Positions 8,462 through 16,510 of a stretch of 51,081 bases of DNA are shown piece after piece. Source of the DNA: DAOUCP01 sp034432155 (GTDB lineage Bacteria > Chloroflexota > Anaerolineae > Epilineales > Epilineaceae); assembly GCA_034432155.1 (NCBI GenBank), contig DAOUCP010000046.1, forward strand, positions 1-51,081. Reading direction: 5' to 3'. The translations under genes and the position numbers were made by a program. Every line of letters begins with the position of its first letter. Position 1 is the stretch's first letter. Below the pieces are notes generated by a model. The model was not told the origin of the DNA and did no database searches. It worked only from the letters and a program-made list of their open reading frames with translations.

Positions 8462-9448
8462 TCAGTAGCAGCGCCGGCGCAAGGTGAGGCCCTGCTCGAC
8501 CAGCCACTCCGCCACCAGGCCCACCGCTGCCCGCACGCCGGCGGTGATCAGCGGATGCCCGAAGCGCCGTAGGCGGACGATCACGCCCTCAGGGTGCGGG
8601 CGGGCCTCGATGAGCAGCGATTGATCCAGGTCGGGCTCGCGCACCTGGCCGAGCAAGACCAAGCTGTCGTCGGCCAAGCTGCACAGGGCCTCCAAGATTA
8701 CGACGTGCCCCGCTGGCAGTTCTCGCACGCGCTTCTCGAAGGCAACCGCCTTGGGAAGAGGGCCGGACAGAATGGCGTGCGGCACGGTGTACCTCGTAAG
8801 GGGTGGCTCGCCCGCGGGGGCGGCAGTCAGAAGCTCCAAACGCAGGTGGTGGATGGCGCGGCCGGCGGCCAGCCATTTGGCCGCGTACTTCGTGGTCAGC
8901 ACCTCGGGCGGCGGCTCGGCACGATGGATGGCATACAGTTCGAGGCGCTCGGCCTCGGCGGCCGCGAACTCGACGGTGGAGGCATCGTCCGTGGTCACGT
9001 AGACCCGGCCGTGCAGCACCAACCGCGTAGCCAACGCCAAGAGGAAGGGTCCTCGAAGCAAGCGCCGTTCCTCGTGCCGCGATTTCGGCCACGGATCCGG
9101 GAAGTTCACGTACACCGCATCCAGACAGCTCGGCGGCAGCAAGTACCGGACGGCGAAACCAGCCGTCCCGTGGAGCAAGCGGGCGTTGGTCGCTCCGCAG
9201 CGACCCAACCTGGTCCTGGCGCGCCAGACATACGCGCCCGACGCCTCCACGCCGAGCCAGTTCCACTCCGGGGACTGCGTGGCCATGCGGGCCAGGAAGC
9301 GCCCGTCGCCACAGCCGACATCCAGGCCCAGCGGGGCGGAGCGGCCAAAGAGCTGGCTTGTCGGGCAGGGCAGGGCGAGCTCGCTGGGCTGAATCAGGAT
9401 GGCGCGAGCCGCCGGCGGACCGCCCGGTCGGTTCGCCGGCGGGCTCAT
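8462..9448 (-). CDS. trmB: tRNA (guanine-N7-)-methyltransferase with C-terminal extension
   Basis: This SAM-dependent enzyme forms m7G46 in tRNA. The SAM-binding motif LGLDVGCGDGRFLARMA and the TrmB signature VYVNFPDPWPKSRHEERRLL are clear, and TTKYAAKWLAAGRAIHHL follows. At 328 residues it is about 100 longer than Escherichia coli TrmB. The extra part is C-terminal, like the extended TrmB proteins known from some thermophiles. ATG 9448 lacks a good ribosome site, and a GTG at 9469 is an alternative. The start region overlaps nothing; the DUF35 gene upstream ends at 9516, so it is probably last in the thiolase/DUF35 operon. Confidence 0.9.
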   Translation of the reverse strand: MSPPANRPGGPPAARAILIQPSELALPCPTSQLFGRSAPLGLDVGCGDGRFLARMATQSPEWNWLGVEASGAYVWRARTRLGRCGATNARLLHGTAGFAVRYLLPPSCLDAVYVNFPDPWPKSRHEERRLLRGPFLLALATRLVLHGRVYVTTDDASTVEFAAAEAERLELYAIHRAEPPPEVLTTKYAAKWLAAGRAIHHLRLELLTAAPAGEPPLTRYTVPHAILSGPLPKAVAFEKRVRELPAGHVVILEALCSLADDSLVLLGQVREPDLDQSLLIEARPHPEGVIVRLRRFGHPLITAGVRAAVGLVAEWLVEQGLTLRRRCY

Positions 9449-9515
9449 GCTTCGGCCGCAGGCGGACACACCCTCGGCCTGCCGGCCGCTTCCAGCCACC
9501 TCCCGGCGGCCACGT

Positions 9516-9992
9516 TCACAGCGGGCGGAAGCCGAGAATGTCGGTGATCGAACCGTGTCGCTCGGCCGCCGGCTTGAACACCGCCTTGACTCGCATGCCA
9601 ATCCGTAGCTCGGCCAGATCCTCGGCGTGGAGATCATGGAGGAGCACGCCACTCGCGCCATCGAGGCGCACCAGTCCCACGAGCCTCGGCGTGGCCAAGG
9701 GCGCGCCGTCGAGATCCACGGCCACTGCGGTGAACGACACCAGCTCGCCCTCTGGGCCCACCTCGACCCAGGTGGCATCGTCCAGAGCCTCCAGGCAACG
9801 CTCGCAGTACAGGCGGGCCGGCACGTAGGTGTAGTCGCAGTTCGGGCACGCCGTACCGTACAGCTTGCCAGCCATGAGATGGCGCAGGAACCGTTCGCCG
9901 GCAATGCCAGCCGTGTAGCGGTAAGTCAGCGGAATGCTGCCTCGATAGGACCGCGCCTCCGTCGGGTGGGCCAGCGCATCGGTGAAGCTCAT
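9516..9992 (-). CDS. Zn-ribbon/OB-fold protein (DUF35), second copy
   Basis: This 158-residue protein has the DUF35 layout: an N-terminal helix, a rubredoxin-like Zn ribbon (ACPNCDYTYVPARLYCERC, four Cys) and an OB fold (GELVSFTAVAV, LVGLVRLDGASGVLLHDL, IGMRVKAVFKPAAE). DUF35 proteins bind acyl-CoA and partner with thiolase-superfamily enzymes, including SCP2-type thiolases and Ltp2-type aldolases. The start codon overlaps the stop of the other DUF35 gene by four bases (ATGA), and GGAGGTGG precedes it. It probably pairs with one of the two thiolase-fold proteins upstream. Confidence 0.9.
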   Translation of the reverse strand: MSFTDALAHPTEARSYRGSIPLTYRYTAGIAGERFLRHLMAGKLYGTACPNCDYTYVPARLYCERCLEALDDATWVEVGPEGELVSFTAVAVDLDGAPLATPRLVGLVRLDGASGVLLHDLHAEDLAELRIGMRVKAVFKPAAERHGSITDILGFRPL

Positions 9993-10501
9993 CGGCCACC
10001 TCCGATCGGTCGCCAGTAGCGGATGTCGGTGATGTCGCCCGTTCGTTCGGCCGCCGGTTTCCAGACGGCCTCAACCGCCATGCCGATCTTCACTGCCTGG
10101 GGATCGACCTCGCCCAGCAGGTGCAGGATTCCCATGCCTCGCGAAGCACCATCCACGCCGACCACCGCCGGAATCTCGGGCTCCGTCAGCCGCTCCATGT
10201 CCCAGCGCACGTAGCAGAGCGAGAAGGTGATCACTCGGCCGGTGGATTCGAGTGGTACCCACTCGTCCGTCGGTCGGAAGCACTGCTCACAGAACATTCG
10301 TGGCGGAACCATGGTACGGCCACAGCCGCCACAGTAGCGACCCAGGAGCTGGCCGTTCTTCAGTCCCTCCAGATACCGCCCGATGGCAATTCCAGTGTCC
10401 CAGGCATAGTCTGCCTTGAGGTTCCAGCGCTCCACGAGCACGTTGCCCTCCGCGAAGTCCTTCTCCCGGAGCGCCTTCGCCGGATACACGAGATGATTCA
10501 T
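9989..10501 (-). CDS. Zn-ribbon/OB-fold protein (DUF35), first copy
   Basis: The 170-residue product has the same domain order as its neighbour. The Zn ribbon (YCGGCGRTMVPPRMFCEQC) keeps four Cys, and the OB fold has GRVITFSLCYVRWDMERL, IPAVVGVDGASRGMGILHLL and IGMAVEAVWKPAAERTGDIT. An N-terminal extension of about 40 residues (WNLKADYAWDTGIAIGRYL) distinguishes it. AGGAGG lies just before ATG 10501, nine bases after the stop of the thiolase-fold gene. It is likely the acyl-CoA-binding partner of one of the two thiolase-fold proteins. Confidence 0.9.
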   Translation of the reverse strand: MNHLVYPAKALREKDFAEGNVLVERWNLKADYAWDTGIAIGRYLEGLKNGQLLGRYCGGCGRTMVPPRMFCEQCFRPTDEWVPLESTGRVITFSLCYVRWDMERLTEPEIPAVVGVDGASRGMGILHLLGEVDPQAVKIGMAVEAVWKPAAERTGDITDIRYWRPIGGGR

Positions 10502-10510
10502 CTTGGCCTC

Positions 10511-11677
10511 CTAGCGTCCCATCACGACGACGGTGCCGACCTGCATCAGATCCCCCCACGCCTGCGCAACGCCCCGTCGCGGATCGCCCGGCACCTGGCG
10601 AGCCCCGGCTTCGCCCCGCAGCTGCCAGAAGAGCTCGGCGATCTTCATCAGACCGGCGGCAGCAATGGGGTTTCCCACGCCCAAGAGACCCCCCGACGGG
10701 CACACCGGAAGATTGCCATGGCGCTCGGTGACCCCGAGCGCCGTAGCCTCGGGTGCCTTGCCTTTCGGGAACAGTAAGAGCCCCTCCAGGTGGTGGAGCT
10801 CCTTGTAGTCGAAGGGATCGTAGGGCTCGGCGATGTGGATCTGCTTGTCGGGCTCGGTAATCCCGGCCATGCGATAGGCCATCCGAGCCGCTTCCTCGAC
10901 GTACGTCGGATAGGAGAGATCGCGGTTCGTCCAGTAGGCAGTGTCCAGACACCAGCCCACGCCCTCGATCCAGACCGGCTTGTCGGTGATCCGTCGTGCC
11001 TTCTCGACACTGGCCAGGACCACGGCGACCGCGCCATCGGTGACCGGACTGACGTCGCCGCGCTGCACCGGCCAGGCAAGAACCTCCGTGTTCAGGATAT
11101 CTTCCACAGTGATGTTTGCGTCGCCCAATAGCGAAGCCGGGTGATCGGCAGCGTTGCGCTTGTTCTTGACCGCGACCCGCGCGATGTCCTCCTTGTTGAG
11201 GCCGTAACGCTGCATGTAGGCGTTCATCTCGAGGGCGAAGATCCACAGCAAGTTCGGCCCCAGCGCCCGCTCCGTCATGTTGTCGAAGATGGTCAGGAAG
11301 GCGCCCTGCGGATGTGGCTGGCAGGGCGACATCTTCTCCTCGCAGACCACGAGGCAGGTGTCGAACATGCCCGATGCCACGTGGTACCAACCTTGCGCCA
11401 CGGAGAATACGCCTGTGCCTCCGCCCACGTAGCCACGCATGTATGGCTTGCCCCAGGCACCGGCACCATCGGCCAGCCACTCGCTTTTCATGTGCACGCC
11501 GTCGAAGGCATCGGGGGCGGTGCCCATCACCACGGCATCGATCTCGCCGATGGTCAGCTCGCAAGAATCGAGGGCCAGCTTCGCTGCCTCCCACGCCAGC
11601 TCACGCCCGGTATCCAGCGAACGGCGCACGAACTTCGTCATCCCGGCGCCGACAACGGCTACTCTTCGCATCGTCAT
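10511..11677 (-). CDS. Thiolase-superfamily protein (SCP2/Ltp type) lacking catalytic residues, copy 1
   Basis: This 388-residue protein has the thiolase fold (RVAVVGAGMTKFVRR, GMFDTCLVVCEEKMSP, LGVGNPIAAAGLMKIAELFWQL, LRGEAGARQV). The segment that normally carries the nucleophilic Cys reads RGYVGGGTGVF (residues 81-91), with no Cys. The GHP catalytic His motif reads GVGNP. Claisen thiolase chemistry is therefore unlikely. The Ltp2-DUF35 retro-aldolases of steroid side-chain degradation are thiolase-fold enzymes without these residues, so an acyl-CoA aldolase is one option. It shares an operon with a sister copy and two DUF35 genes. AGGAGG precedes ATG 11677. Confidence 0.85.
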   Translation of the reverse strand: MTMRRVAVVGAGMTKFVRRSLDTGRELAWEAAKLALDSCELTIGEIDAVVMGTAPDAFDGVHMKSEWLADGAGAWGKPYMRGYVGGGTGVFSVAQGWYHVASGMFDTCLVVCEEKMSPCQPHPQGAFLTIFDNMTERALGPNLLWIFALEMNAYMQRYGLNKEDIARVAVKNKRNAADHPASLLGDANITVEDILNTEVLAWPVQRGDVSPVTDGAVAVVLASVEKARRITDKPVWIEGVGWCLDTAYWTNRDLSYPTYVEEAARMAYRMAGITEPDKQIHIAEPYDPFDYKELHHLEGLLLFPKGKAPEATALGVTERHGNLPVCPSGGLLGVGNPIAAAGLMKIAELFWQLRGEAGARQVPGDPRRGVAQAWGDLMQVGTVVVMGR

Positions 11678-11686
11678 GGCTGCCTC

Positions 11687-12838
11687 CTATGCCGCCAGCA
11701 CGACGGCCGCGCCGCAAGCCGTGGGCAGGCCCCGCCAGGCGAAGGCCAGGCCGGTCGCCACGTCCTCGAGCTGCCGCGGACCAGCTTCGCCACGCAGCTG
11801 GAGCACCACCTCCAGCGTCCGCGCCAGACCGGTGGCGTCCATCAACGAGCCCTCACCGAGCGCGCCGCCGGAGACATTGACCGGCAGGTCACCGTCGCGA
11901 TCCGTCTCGCCGGCCATCGTCATCTCCCCCGCCTCACCCTGCCGTGCCAGCCCCAGGGCCTCGAGATGGACCAGTTCCTTGTGGGCGAAGGTGTCATCCA
12001 CCTCCGCGAAATCGATGTCGCCACGCGGATAGTGGATGCCAGCGTTGGCATAGGCCATCTCGCCCGCCAGGCGCGCGTATCTGGCGTCCAGCCAATCGCG
12101 CGAGTCAAGGGCGGGCGTGTCGACGGCCCACCCGATGCCCCGAATCCGGACGGGGGTGTCGGTCAGACGGCTTGCCACTCCCGCCTCTGCCAGCACCATC
12201 ACGATGGCGCCATCGGCGTGCCGCGCTGCCATGGCGGTCGTCATGGGCGAGGCCAGGAACTCCGCATCGAGCACGGCGGCTTCGTCGTACAGGGCGCCGT
12301 AAGCAGCGCGCGGATTCTGCAACGCGTTGGCCCGGTTCTTGGCCACGACACGGGCGCACTGCTCCGGAGTCAGGCGGCCAGCATCCACCAGGGCTTGCAT
12401 CTCCAGCCCTGCCAGGGCCACGGGATGGACGCCCAACGGGCGTTCCCACGTCGGATCCATGGCGAAGGCCAGCAGGTGGCCCGGCATGAGCACATTCGAG
12501 GCCTTGCTGTGGGCCTCGACCACCACCACGTCCATCAGTCCAGAGGCGATCTGCATGTACGCCGCGGCCAGGGCATGCAGGCCGTCGCCGGCAATGGTGT
12601 GCATCGGCCGCAGGGCCGCACCGAGTTGATCCGGCGTGTACTCGTCGAAGATGCTCGTCCCTTCCGCGAAGTCCTCCGCGGCGGTCACGAAGCCATGCAC
12701 ATCCCGACGCGGATCGATCCCGGCATCGGCATAGGCGCGCGATGCAGCCTCGAAGACGAGCTCTTTGTAAGAAACGTCCGGCGTGATGGAGCGGAAGCCA
12801 CTCCACCCCACGCCCACAATGTCCACTGCTCGGTCCAT
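11687..12838 (-). CDS. Thiolase-superfamily protein lacking catalytic residues, copy 2
   Basis: This 383-residue protein is a divergent paralogue of the next gene in the operon. It keeps the fold (VDIVGVGWSGFRS, YMQIASGLMDVVVVEAHSK, VSGGALGEGSLMDATGLART, LRGEAGPRQLEDV). The nucleophile position reads MHTIAGDGLHAL, and the His motif reads GEGSL, so both thiolase catalytic residues are gone. The two copies may form a heteromer, or two separate enzymes each with its own DUF35 partner. It is the first gene of the minus-strand operon, with GGAGG before ATG 12838 and a good promoter upstream. The substrate cannot be told from sequence. Confidence 0.82.
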   Translation of the reverse strand: MDRAVDIVGVGWSGFRSITPDVSYKELVFEAASRAYADAGIDPRRDVHGFVTAAEDFAEGTSIFDEYTPDQLGAALRPMHTIAGDGLHALAAAYMQIASGLMDVVVVEAHSKASNVLMPGHLLAFAMDPTWERPLGVHPVALAGLEMQALVDAGRLTPEQCARVVAKNRANALQNPRAAYGALYDEAAVLDAEFLASPMTTAMAARHADGAIVMVLAEAGVASRLTDTPVRIRGIGWAVDTPALDSRDWLDARYARLAGEMAYANAGIHYPRGDIDFAEVDDTFAHKELVHLEALGLARQGEAGEMTMAGETDRDGDLPVNVSGGALGEGSLMDATGLARTLEVVLQLRGEAGPRQLEDVATGLAFAWRGLPTACGAAVVLAA

Positions 12839-12919
12839 GGCGCCTCCGGTTCTCAGGATTGGACAAGCCGCGCGCCGGCCGGGGTCAGAAACCCAGAAGG
12901 CGCGCCAAGGGCGCTGGCG

Positions 12920-12947
12920 ATTGTAAGACCGCGGCCGGCGAAGTCAA
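12920..12947 (-). promoter_or_regulatory. Sigma70-like promoter of the thiolase-fold/DUF35/trmB operon
   Basis: On the minus strand TTGACT (12947-12942) and TACAAT (12925-12920) are 16 bases apart. The start codon of the first gene lies about 75 bases past the expected transcription start. Confidence 0.65.
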
Positions 12948-13033
12948 CACGCGCAGCGCTGCCGGGTGCACCGCAGCCGCGCCCGGTGCAACCACCGGTT
13001 GCTCTGGGGACCGGCCGAGGCCGGCCGGCTTGC

Positions 13034-13062
13034 TTGACACCCCCATGGCGGCCGCCTACTAT
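13034..13062 (+). promoter_or_regulatory. Sigma70-like promoter of the 13-23 kb redox cluster
   Basis: A consensus TTGACA (13034-13039) and TACTAT (13057-13062) are 17 bases apart. Genes from 13155 to 23602 follow on the same strand with short gaps or overlaps and no strong terminator, so this may drive the whole cluster. Confidence 0.7.
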
Positions 13063-13154
13063 GCCCGCACCTCGGGCCCAGCCATGGCTGCACCGCGCCC
13101 TCCGGGACGCCGCTGCTGCCACGACTGACCCACGTTCGGGGAGCCAGAGCCACA

Positions 13155-13673
13155 ATGACCACCGCCGCCCGCCGCTGGAGCATGGTCGATATTCGCAGCG
13201 GCCATCTGGTGATGGAACGCTGTCACCACTGCGGTGCGCGGAGCGCCTACTTCTCCTCGGACCCCGGCGGTCCCGCCGAGGAGTACCGGGAAGGCGTTCA
13301 TTACTGGCACCCCTTGCTGCGGGCCCAGGCGGTGGCCTTCAACTTGCGCGCCGAGGACACCGGCCAGACCGTCGATCTGAGCGACATGACAGCTCTCATG
13401 CTGTCCACATGCGAGGATCCGAACTGCGCCATCGGTCAACTGGCGCTCCAGCACGGGCGGCGAACTTCGATTTACGTCGCCCTCTGCTCGGACCCGACGC
13501 ACGTTGGCGGCCGCTGTGTCAGCGATGCCGGAATTGCGGCGCTCAACGAGTACTTCAACCAGCGTTTGGGAAGCCGGGGCCGGCAGATTCTGGTTGTCCC
13601 CTGCCGACTGTGCCGCGACATCGACACCTGTCCCGGAGTGATCATCGCCGACACCGGTCTCATCGAGCTGTGA
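13155..13673 (+). CDS. Cysteine-rich protein of unknown function
   Basis: I do not recognise a family. The 172-residue product has nine Cys, including CHHC at 23-26, CEDPNC at 86-91 and CRLC at 150-153. These suggest one or two bound metals (Zn or Fe-S). No signal peptide or membrane segment is seen. It is the first gene after the TTGACA promoter and precedes the DRTGG and NuoE genes on the same strand, so a link to the redox complex is inferred from position only. ATG 13155 is 12 bases after GGGGAG; the ATG at 13182 is an alternative start. Confidence 0.7.
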   Translation: MTTAARRWSMVDIRSGHLVMERCHHCGARSAYFSSDPGGPAEEYREGVHYWHPLLRAQAVAFNLRAEDTGQTVDLSDMTALMLSTCEDPNCAIGQLALQHGRRTSIYVALCSDPTHVGGRCVSDAGIAALNEYFNQRLGSRGRQILVVPCRLCRDIDTCPGVIIADTGLIEL

Positions 13674-13716
13674 CCGTGTCCCGCGATGCATGCCAGAAAG
13701 TGAGGTTTCGGGGAAA

Positions 13717-14046
13717 ATGCGTATTTCGGAGATCGCGCGGAAGACGGGGCTCGAATCCCTCAACGCGTACGAAGATGCAGACATCAGCGGTGTCTATGTA
13801 TCCGACATGGCGTCCGACGTGATTACCGGCGCCCAGGCAGGTTCCCTGCTCGTCACCCTCCAGACCCACAAGAACATTATTGCCGCGGCCAATCTTGTGG
13901 ACGCCGGAATGGTGGTCTTCGCCCACGGCAAACGTCCCGAGGCCGATGTCGTGCAGCTGGCCGATCGCGTCGGCTTGCCGCTGTTCACGACGGCCGACGA
14001 CACGTGGTCCTACGCTGTGAAACTCACCGACCTCGGCCTTCGCTAG
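13717..14046 (+). CDS. DRTGG-domain protein, copy 1
   Basis: This 109-residue protein has the DRTGG-domain pattern: MRISEIARKTGLESLN, then ISGVYVSDMASDVITGAQAGSLLVTL, HKNIIAAANLVDAGMVVFAHG, and AVGLPLF-like LADRVGLPLFTTADDTW. DRTGG domains occur in phosphotransacetylase and CBS proteins, and as small proteins beside electron-bifurcating hydrogenase genes in anaerobes. ATG 13717 was chosen because family members start MxxSEI. The frame also opens at 13690. Stop and next start are nine bases apart. A role in regulating the redox complex is inference. Confidence 0.8.
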   Translation: MRISEIARKTGLESLNAYEDADISGVYVSDMASDVITGAQAGSLLVTLQTHKNIIAAANLVDAGMVVFAHGKRPEADVVQLADRVGLPLFTTADDTWSYAVKLTDLGLR

Positions 14047-14055
14047 GCGGGATCG

Positions 14056-14625
14056 ATGACTACCGCAAGGCGTCGCGACACGCAGTCGCTGGTTGTCAAC
14101 AGTCGTTCGTCTGGGTCGTCCCAGGACCTGCCACCCGACGGCCCGTCGGGCGCAAAGCGGCCCACCGCGGCAGCCGATGCTTGGGCCGAGGTCCGCGCCG
14201 GTCTTGCCGGCTCGCGGGCGGACCTGGTGCCCGCCCTGCAGCGCGCCCAGTCGGCCTTCGGCTACATCTCTCCGGACGTCGTGGATCACATTGCCCGGTG
14301 GTTGCACCTGACACCGAGCGAGGTGTATGGCGTCGCCACCTTCTATGCCCAGTTTCGGTTCAGCCCGCCAGGGCGGCACCGCATCCGGGTCTGCCTGGGT
14401 ACCGCCTGCCACGTGAAGGGCGGCCAGCAGCTGCTCGATACCGTCCAACGGCGCCTGGCCATCCGCGAGGGCGAGACGACCCCAGACGGCGAATACGAGC
14501 TGGAGCATGTTGCCTGCCTGGGTTGCTGTGCCCTGGCCCCGGTGGTCACCGTCGACGACGACATCTATGGCCAGATGAGTGTCCTGAAGCTCCAGGGAAT
14601 GCTCGGTGGACATGACCAGCCTTGA
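14056..14625 (+). CDS. nuoE: NuoE/HndA-like [2Fe-2S] subunit
   Basis: The 189-residue product carries the thioredoxin-like [2Fe-2S] fold of complex I 24-kDa subunits. Helical LVPALQRAQSAFGYISPDVVDHIARWL and VYGVATFYAQFRF are followed by the cluster ligands in RVCLGTACHVKG and HVACLGCCALAP. An unusual 40-residue polar N-terminal extension precedes the domain. It would pass electrons between the flavin subunit encoded next and other clusters. Its end overlaps the NuoF-like gene by about 20 bases, which suggests translational coupling. Confidence 0.93.
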   Translation: MTTARRRDTQSLVVNSRSSGSSQDLPPDGPSGAKRPTAAADAWAEVRAGLAGSRADLVPALQRAQSAFGYISPDVVDHIARWLHLTPSEVYGVATFYAQFRFSPPGRHRIRVCLGTACHVKGGQQLLDTVQRRLAIREGETTPDGEYELEHVACLGCCALAPVVTVDDDIYGQMSVLKLQGMLGGHDQP

Positions 14626-16510
14626 GGAGCGGCGCGCCCAGGCGAGCGCCCGCTGGCAGCAACTGATCGACAGCCCCCAGCCGGTGATTTACGTCGGCGC
14701 TGGCTCCTGCGGCCTGGCGGCCGGCGCAGGCGCGGTGCTGGATGGCCTGCATGGCTATTTGGCCGATCACGGCGTGGCGGCCACCGTGGTCCAGGTTGGT
14801 TGCATCGGGCCGTGTTACCTGGAACCCCTCGTGGACTTCCAGATGCCGGGCCAGCCACGGTTGAGCTACGGCAACATGACGGCCGAGCTGGCCACCAAGA
14901 CGCTGGAAGCTCTCCTGGCCGGTGGGGTGCCACGCAGTCGACTGGTGGGCGTCCTGGAGGGCAACGGATCGCCCGGCGAGACGGTTTACCCGGGGCTACC
15001 GCGCTTCTTCGAGCTACCCATGCTCCGAAGCCAGGTCCGGATCGTTCTGCGCAACTGCGGCATCATCGATCCCAACGAGATCGACCATAGCCTGGCACGT
15101 GGCGGCTACGCCGCGTTCGAGCGCTGCTTGCGGCTCCCTCCCGAGGAGGTGATCGACATTGTCAAGCGCTCTGGGCTGCGCGGCCGGGGCGGAGCGGGCT
15201 TCCCCACCGGCCAGAAGTGGCAGTTCTGCCGTCAGACGCCCAGCGACATGCGCTATCTCATCTGCAACGCCGACGAGGGGGATCCCGGCGCCTTCATGAA
15301 TCGGGCCCTGATCGAGGGCGACCCGCACGCCCTCTTGGAGGGCATGCTGATTGCCGCTTACGCCATCGGCGCCGCCCAGGGTTACATTTACATCCGCGCC
15401 GAGTATCCACTGGCGGTGCGACGGCTGCAGGATGCTGTCGAGGCTATGCGCCAAATGGGGCTCCTGGGTGAGCGCATCCTCGGCAGCGACTTCTCCTTCG
15501 AGCTCACCATCAAGGAAGGCGCCGGCGCCTTCGTGTGCGGCGAAGAAACGGCTCTCATCGCCAGCATTGAAGGGCGTCGGGGCATGCCGCGGACCCGGCC
15601 CCCCTTCCCGGCGGTGTCTGGCCTGTGGGGCAAGCCGACCATCATCAACAATGTCGAGACCCTGGCCACCTTGCCGGCCATCCTTCGGGACGGCGCCGAG
15701 ACGTACGCTCGCCTGGGTACCGAGACCTCGAAGGGCACCAAGACATTCAGCCTGGTCGGCAAAGTGCGGCGCACCGGTCTCATTGAGGTCCCGTTAGGAA
15801 CCACGCTGCGCCAGATCATCTACGACGTCGGCGGCGGCCCAACGAAGGACCTGCGGGCGGTCCAGACCGGCGGGCCATCCGGTGGCTGCCTGGGCGAGGA
15901 GTTCCTTGACACGCCAATGGACTACGAGACCTTGGCGCGCGCCGGTTCGATCATGGGCTCGGGCGGCCTGATCGTAATGGATCGCGACACTTGCATCGTG
16001 GATACGGCCCGCTTCTTCTTGCGGTTCACCCAGAGCGAGTCATGCGGCAAGTGCGTCCCTTGTCGAGTGGGCATTGGCCACCTCGTCACCATTCTGGATG
16101 CCATCTGCGAGGGCCGTGCCGAGCTGGCCGACCTTGAGCGGCTGGAGCAATTGGCCAAGGTCATCAAGGCCGGTTCGCTGTGCGGTCTCGGTCAGACGGC
16201 GCCCAATCCAGTCCTGGCCGCACTCAAGTACTTCCGCCAGGAATTCGTGGAGCACATCGTCCAGAAGCGCTGTCGAGCTACGGTGTGCAAGGCTCTGGTG
16301 CAATACCGGGTCATTCCCGGCAAGTGCACCGGTTGTCAGCGCTGCGTCCAGGTCTGCCCCACCGGCGCCATCACCGGCCCGCGCGCCGAGCCTCACAACT
16401 TGGATCCGACGAAGTGCATCAAGTGCCGCTCCTGCTATGAGGTGTGCCGCTTTGACGCGATTGCCGGGGATGCCATCGTCATCGAGTCGGAGGGCGTCGG
16501 TGCAACCTGA
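14606..16510 (+). CDS. nuoF: NuoF/HndC-like NAD(H)-binding flavoprotein with ferredoxin tail
   Basis: This 634-residue subunit has, in order, an N-terminal thioredoxin-like domain (VIYVGAGSCGLAAGAG, VGCIGPCYLEP), the FMN/NAD domain (LRGRGGAGFPTGQKW at 181-195, CNADEGDPGAFMNR, EGAGAFVCGEETALIASIEG), an SLBB domain, the [4Fe-4S] domain (ESCGKCVPCRVG) and a C-terminal 2[4Fe-4S] ferredoxin (CTGCQRCVQVCP and CIKCRSCYEVC). This is the layout of bifurcating hydrogenase and formate dehydrogenase HydB/HndC subunits rather than respiratory NuoF. GTG 14606 lies six bases from AGGGAA; ATG 14612 is possible. The end overlaps the NuoG-like gene by 11 bases. Confidence 0.93.
   Translation: MDMTSLEERRAQASARWQQLIDSPQPVIYVGAGSCGLAAGAGAVLDGLHGYLADHGVAATVVQVGCIGPCYLEPLVDFQMPGQPRLSYGNMTAELATKTLEALLAGGVPRSRLVGVLEGNGSPGETVYPGLPRFFELPMLRSQVRIVLRNCGIIDPNEIDHSLARGGYAAFERCLRLPPEEVIDIVKRSGLRGRGGAGFPTGQKWQFCRQTPSDMRYLICNADEGDPGAFMNRALIEGDPHALLEGMLIAAYAIGAAQGYIYIRAEYPLAVRRLQDAVEAMRQMGLLGERILGSDFSFELTIKEGAGAFVCGEETALIASIEGRRGMPRTRPPFPAVSGLWGKPTIINNVETLATLPAILRDGAETYARLGTETSKGTKTFSLVGKVRRTGLIEVPLGTTLRQIIYDVGGGPTKDLRAVQTGGPSGGCLGEEFLDTPMDYETLARAGSIMGSGGLIVMDRDTCIVDTARFFLRFTQSESCGKCVPCRVGIGHLVTILDAICEGRAELADLERLEQLAKVIKAGSLCGLGQTAPNPVLAALKYFRQEFVEHIVQKRCRATVCKALVQYRVIPGKCTGCQRCVQVCPTGAITGPRAEPHNLDPTKCIKCRSCYEVCRFDAIAGDAIVIESEGVGAT

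Larger units (their letters stand above)
12839..13154. other. 316-base divergent intergenic region with two promoters
   Basis: The gap separates the thiolase-fold operon (minus) from the redox cluster (plus). It contains one strong sigma70-like promoter in each direction, listed separately, with start points roughly 160 bases apart. GGCCGGCCGAGGCCGGCCGG-like palindromic sequence near 13010-13030 lies just before the plus-strand -35 box. No gene was seen. Confidence 0.6.

Noticed and set aside
13748..13766. T-loop-like string GGGGCTCGAATCCCTC suggesting a tRNA
   Set aside because: It is inside the DRTGG gene, and no acceptor, D or anticodon arms can be folded around it.
11141..13822. 893-codon open frame on the plus strand
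   Set aside because: It lies antisense to the two thiolase-fold genes, has low-complexity translation (His, Arg, Gly, Gln) and no domain. High GC makes such shadow frames common. The same applies to the long frames at 26596-29241 minus, 34292-36253 minus, 3740-5353 plus and 45333-47057 minus.
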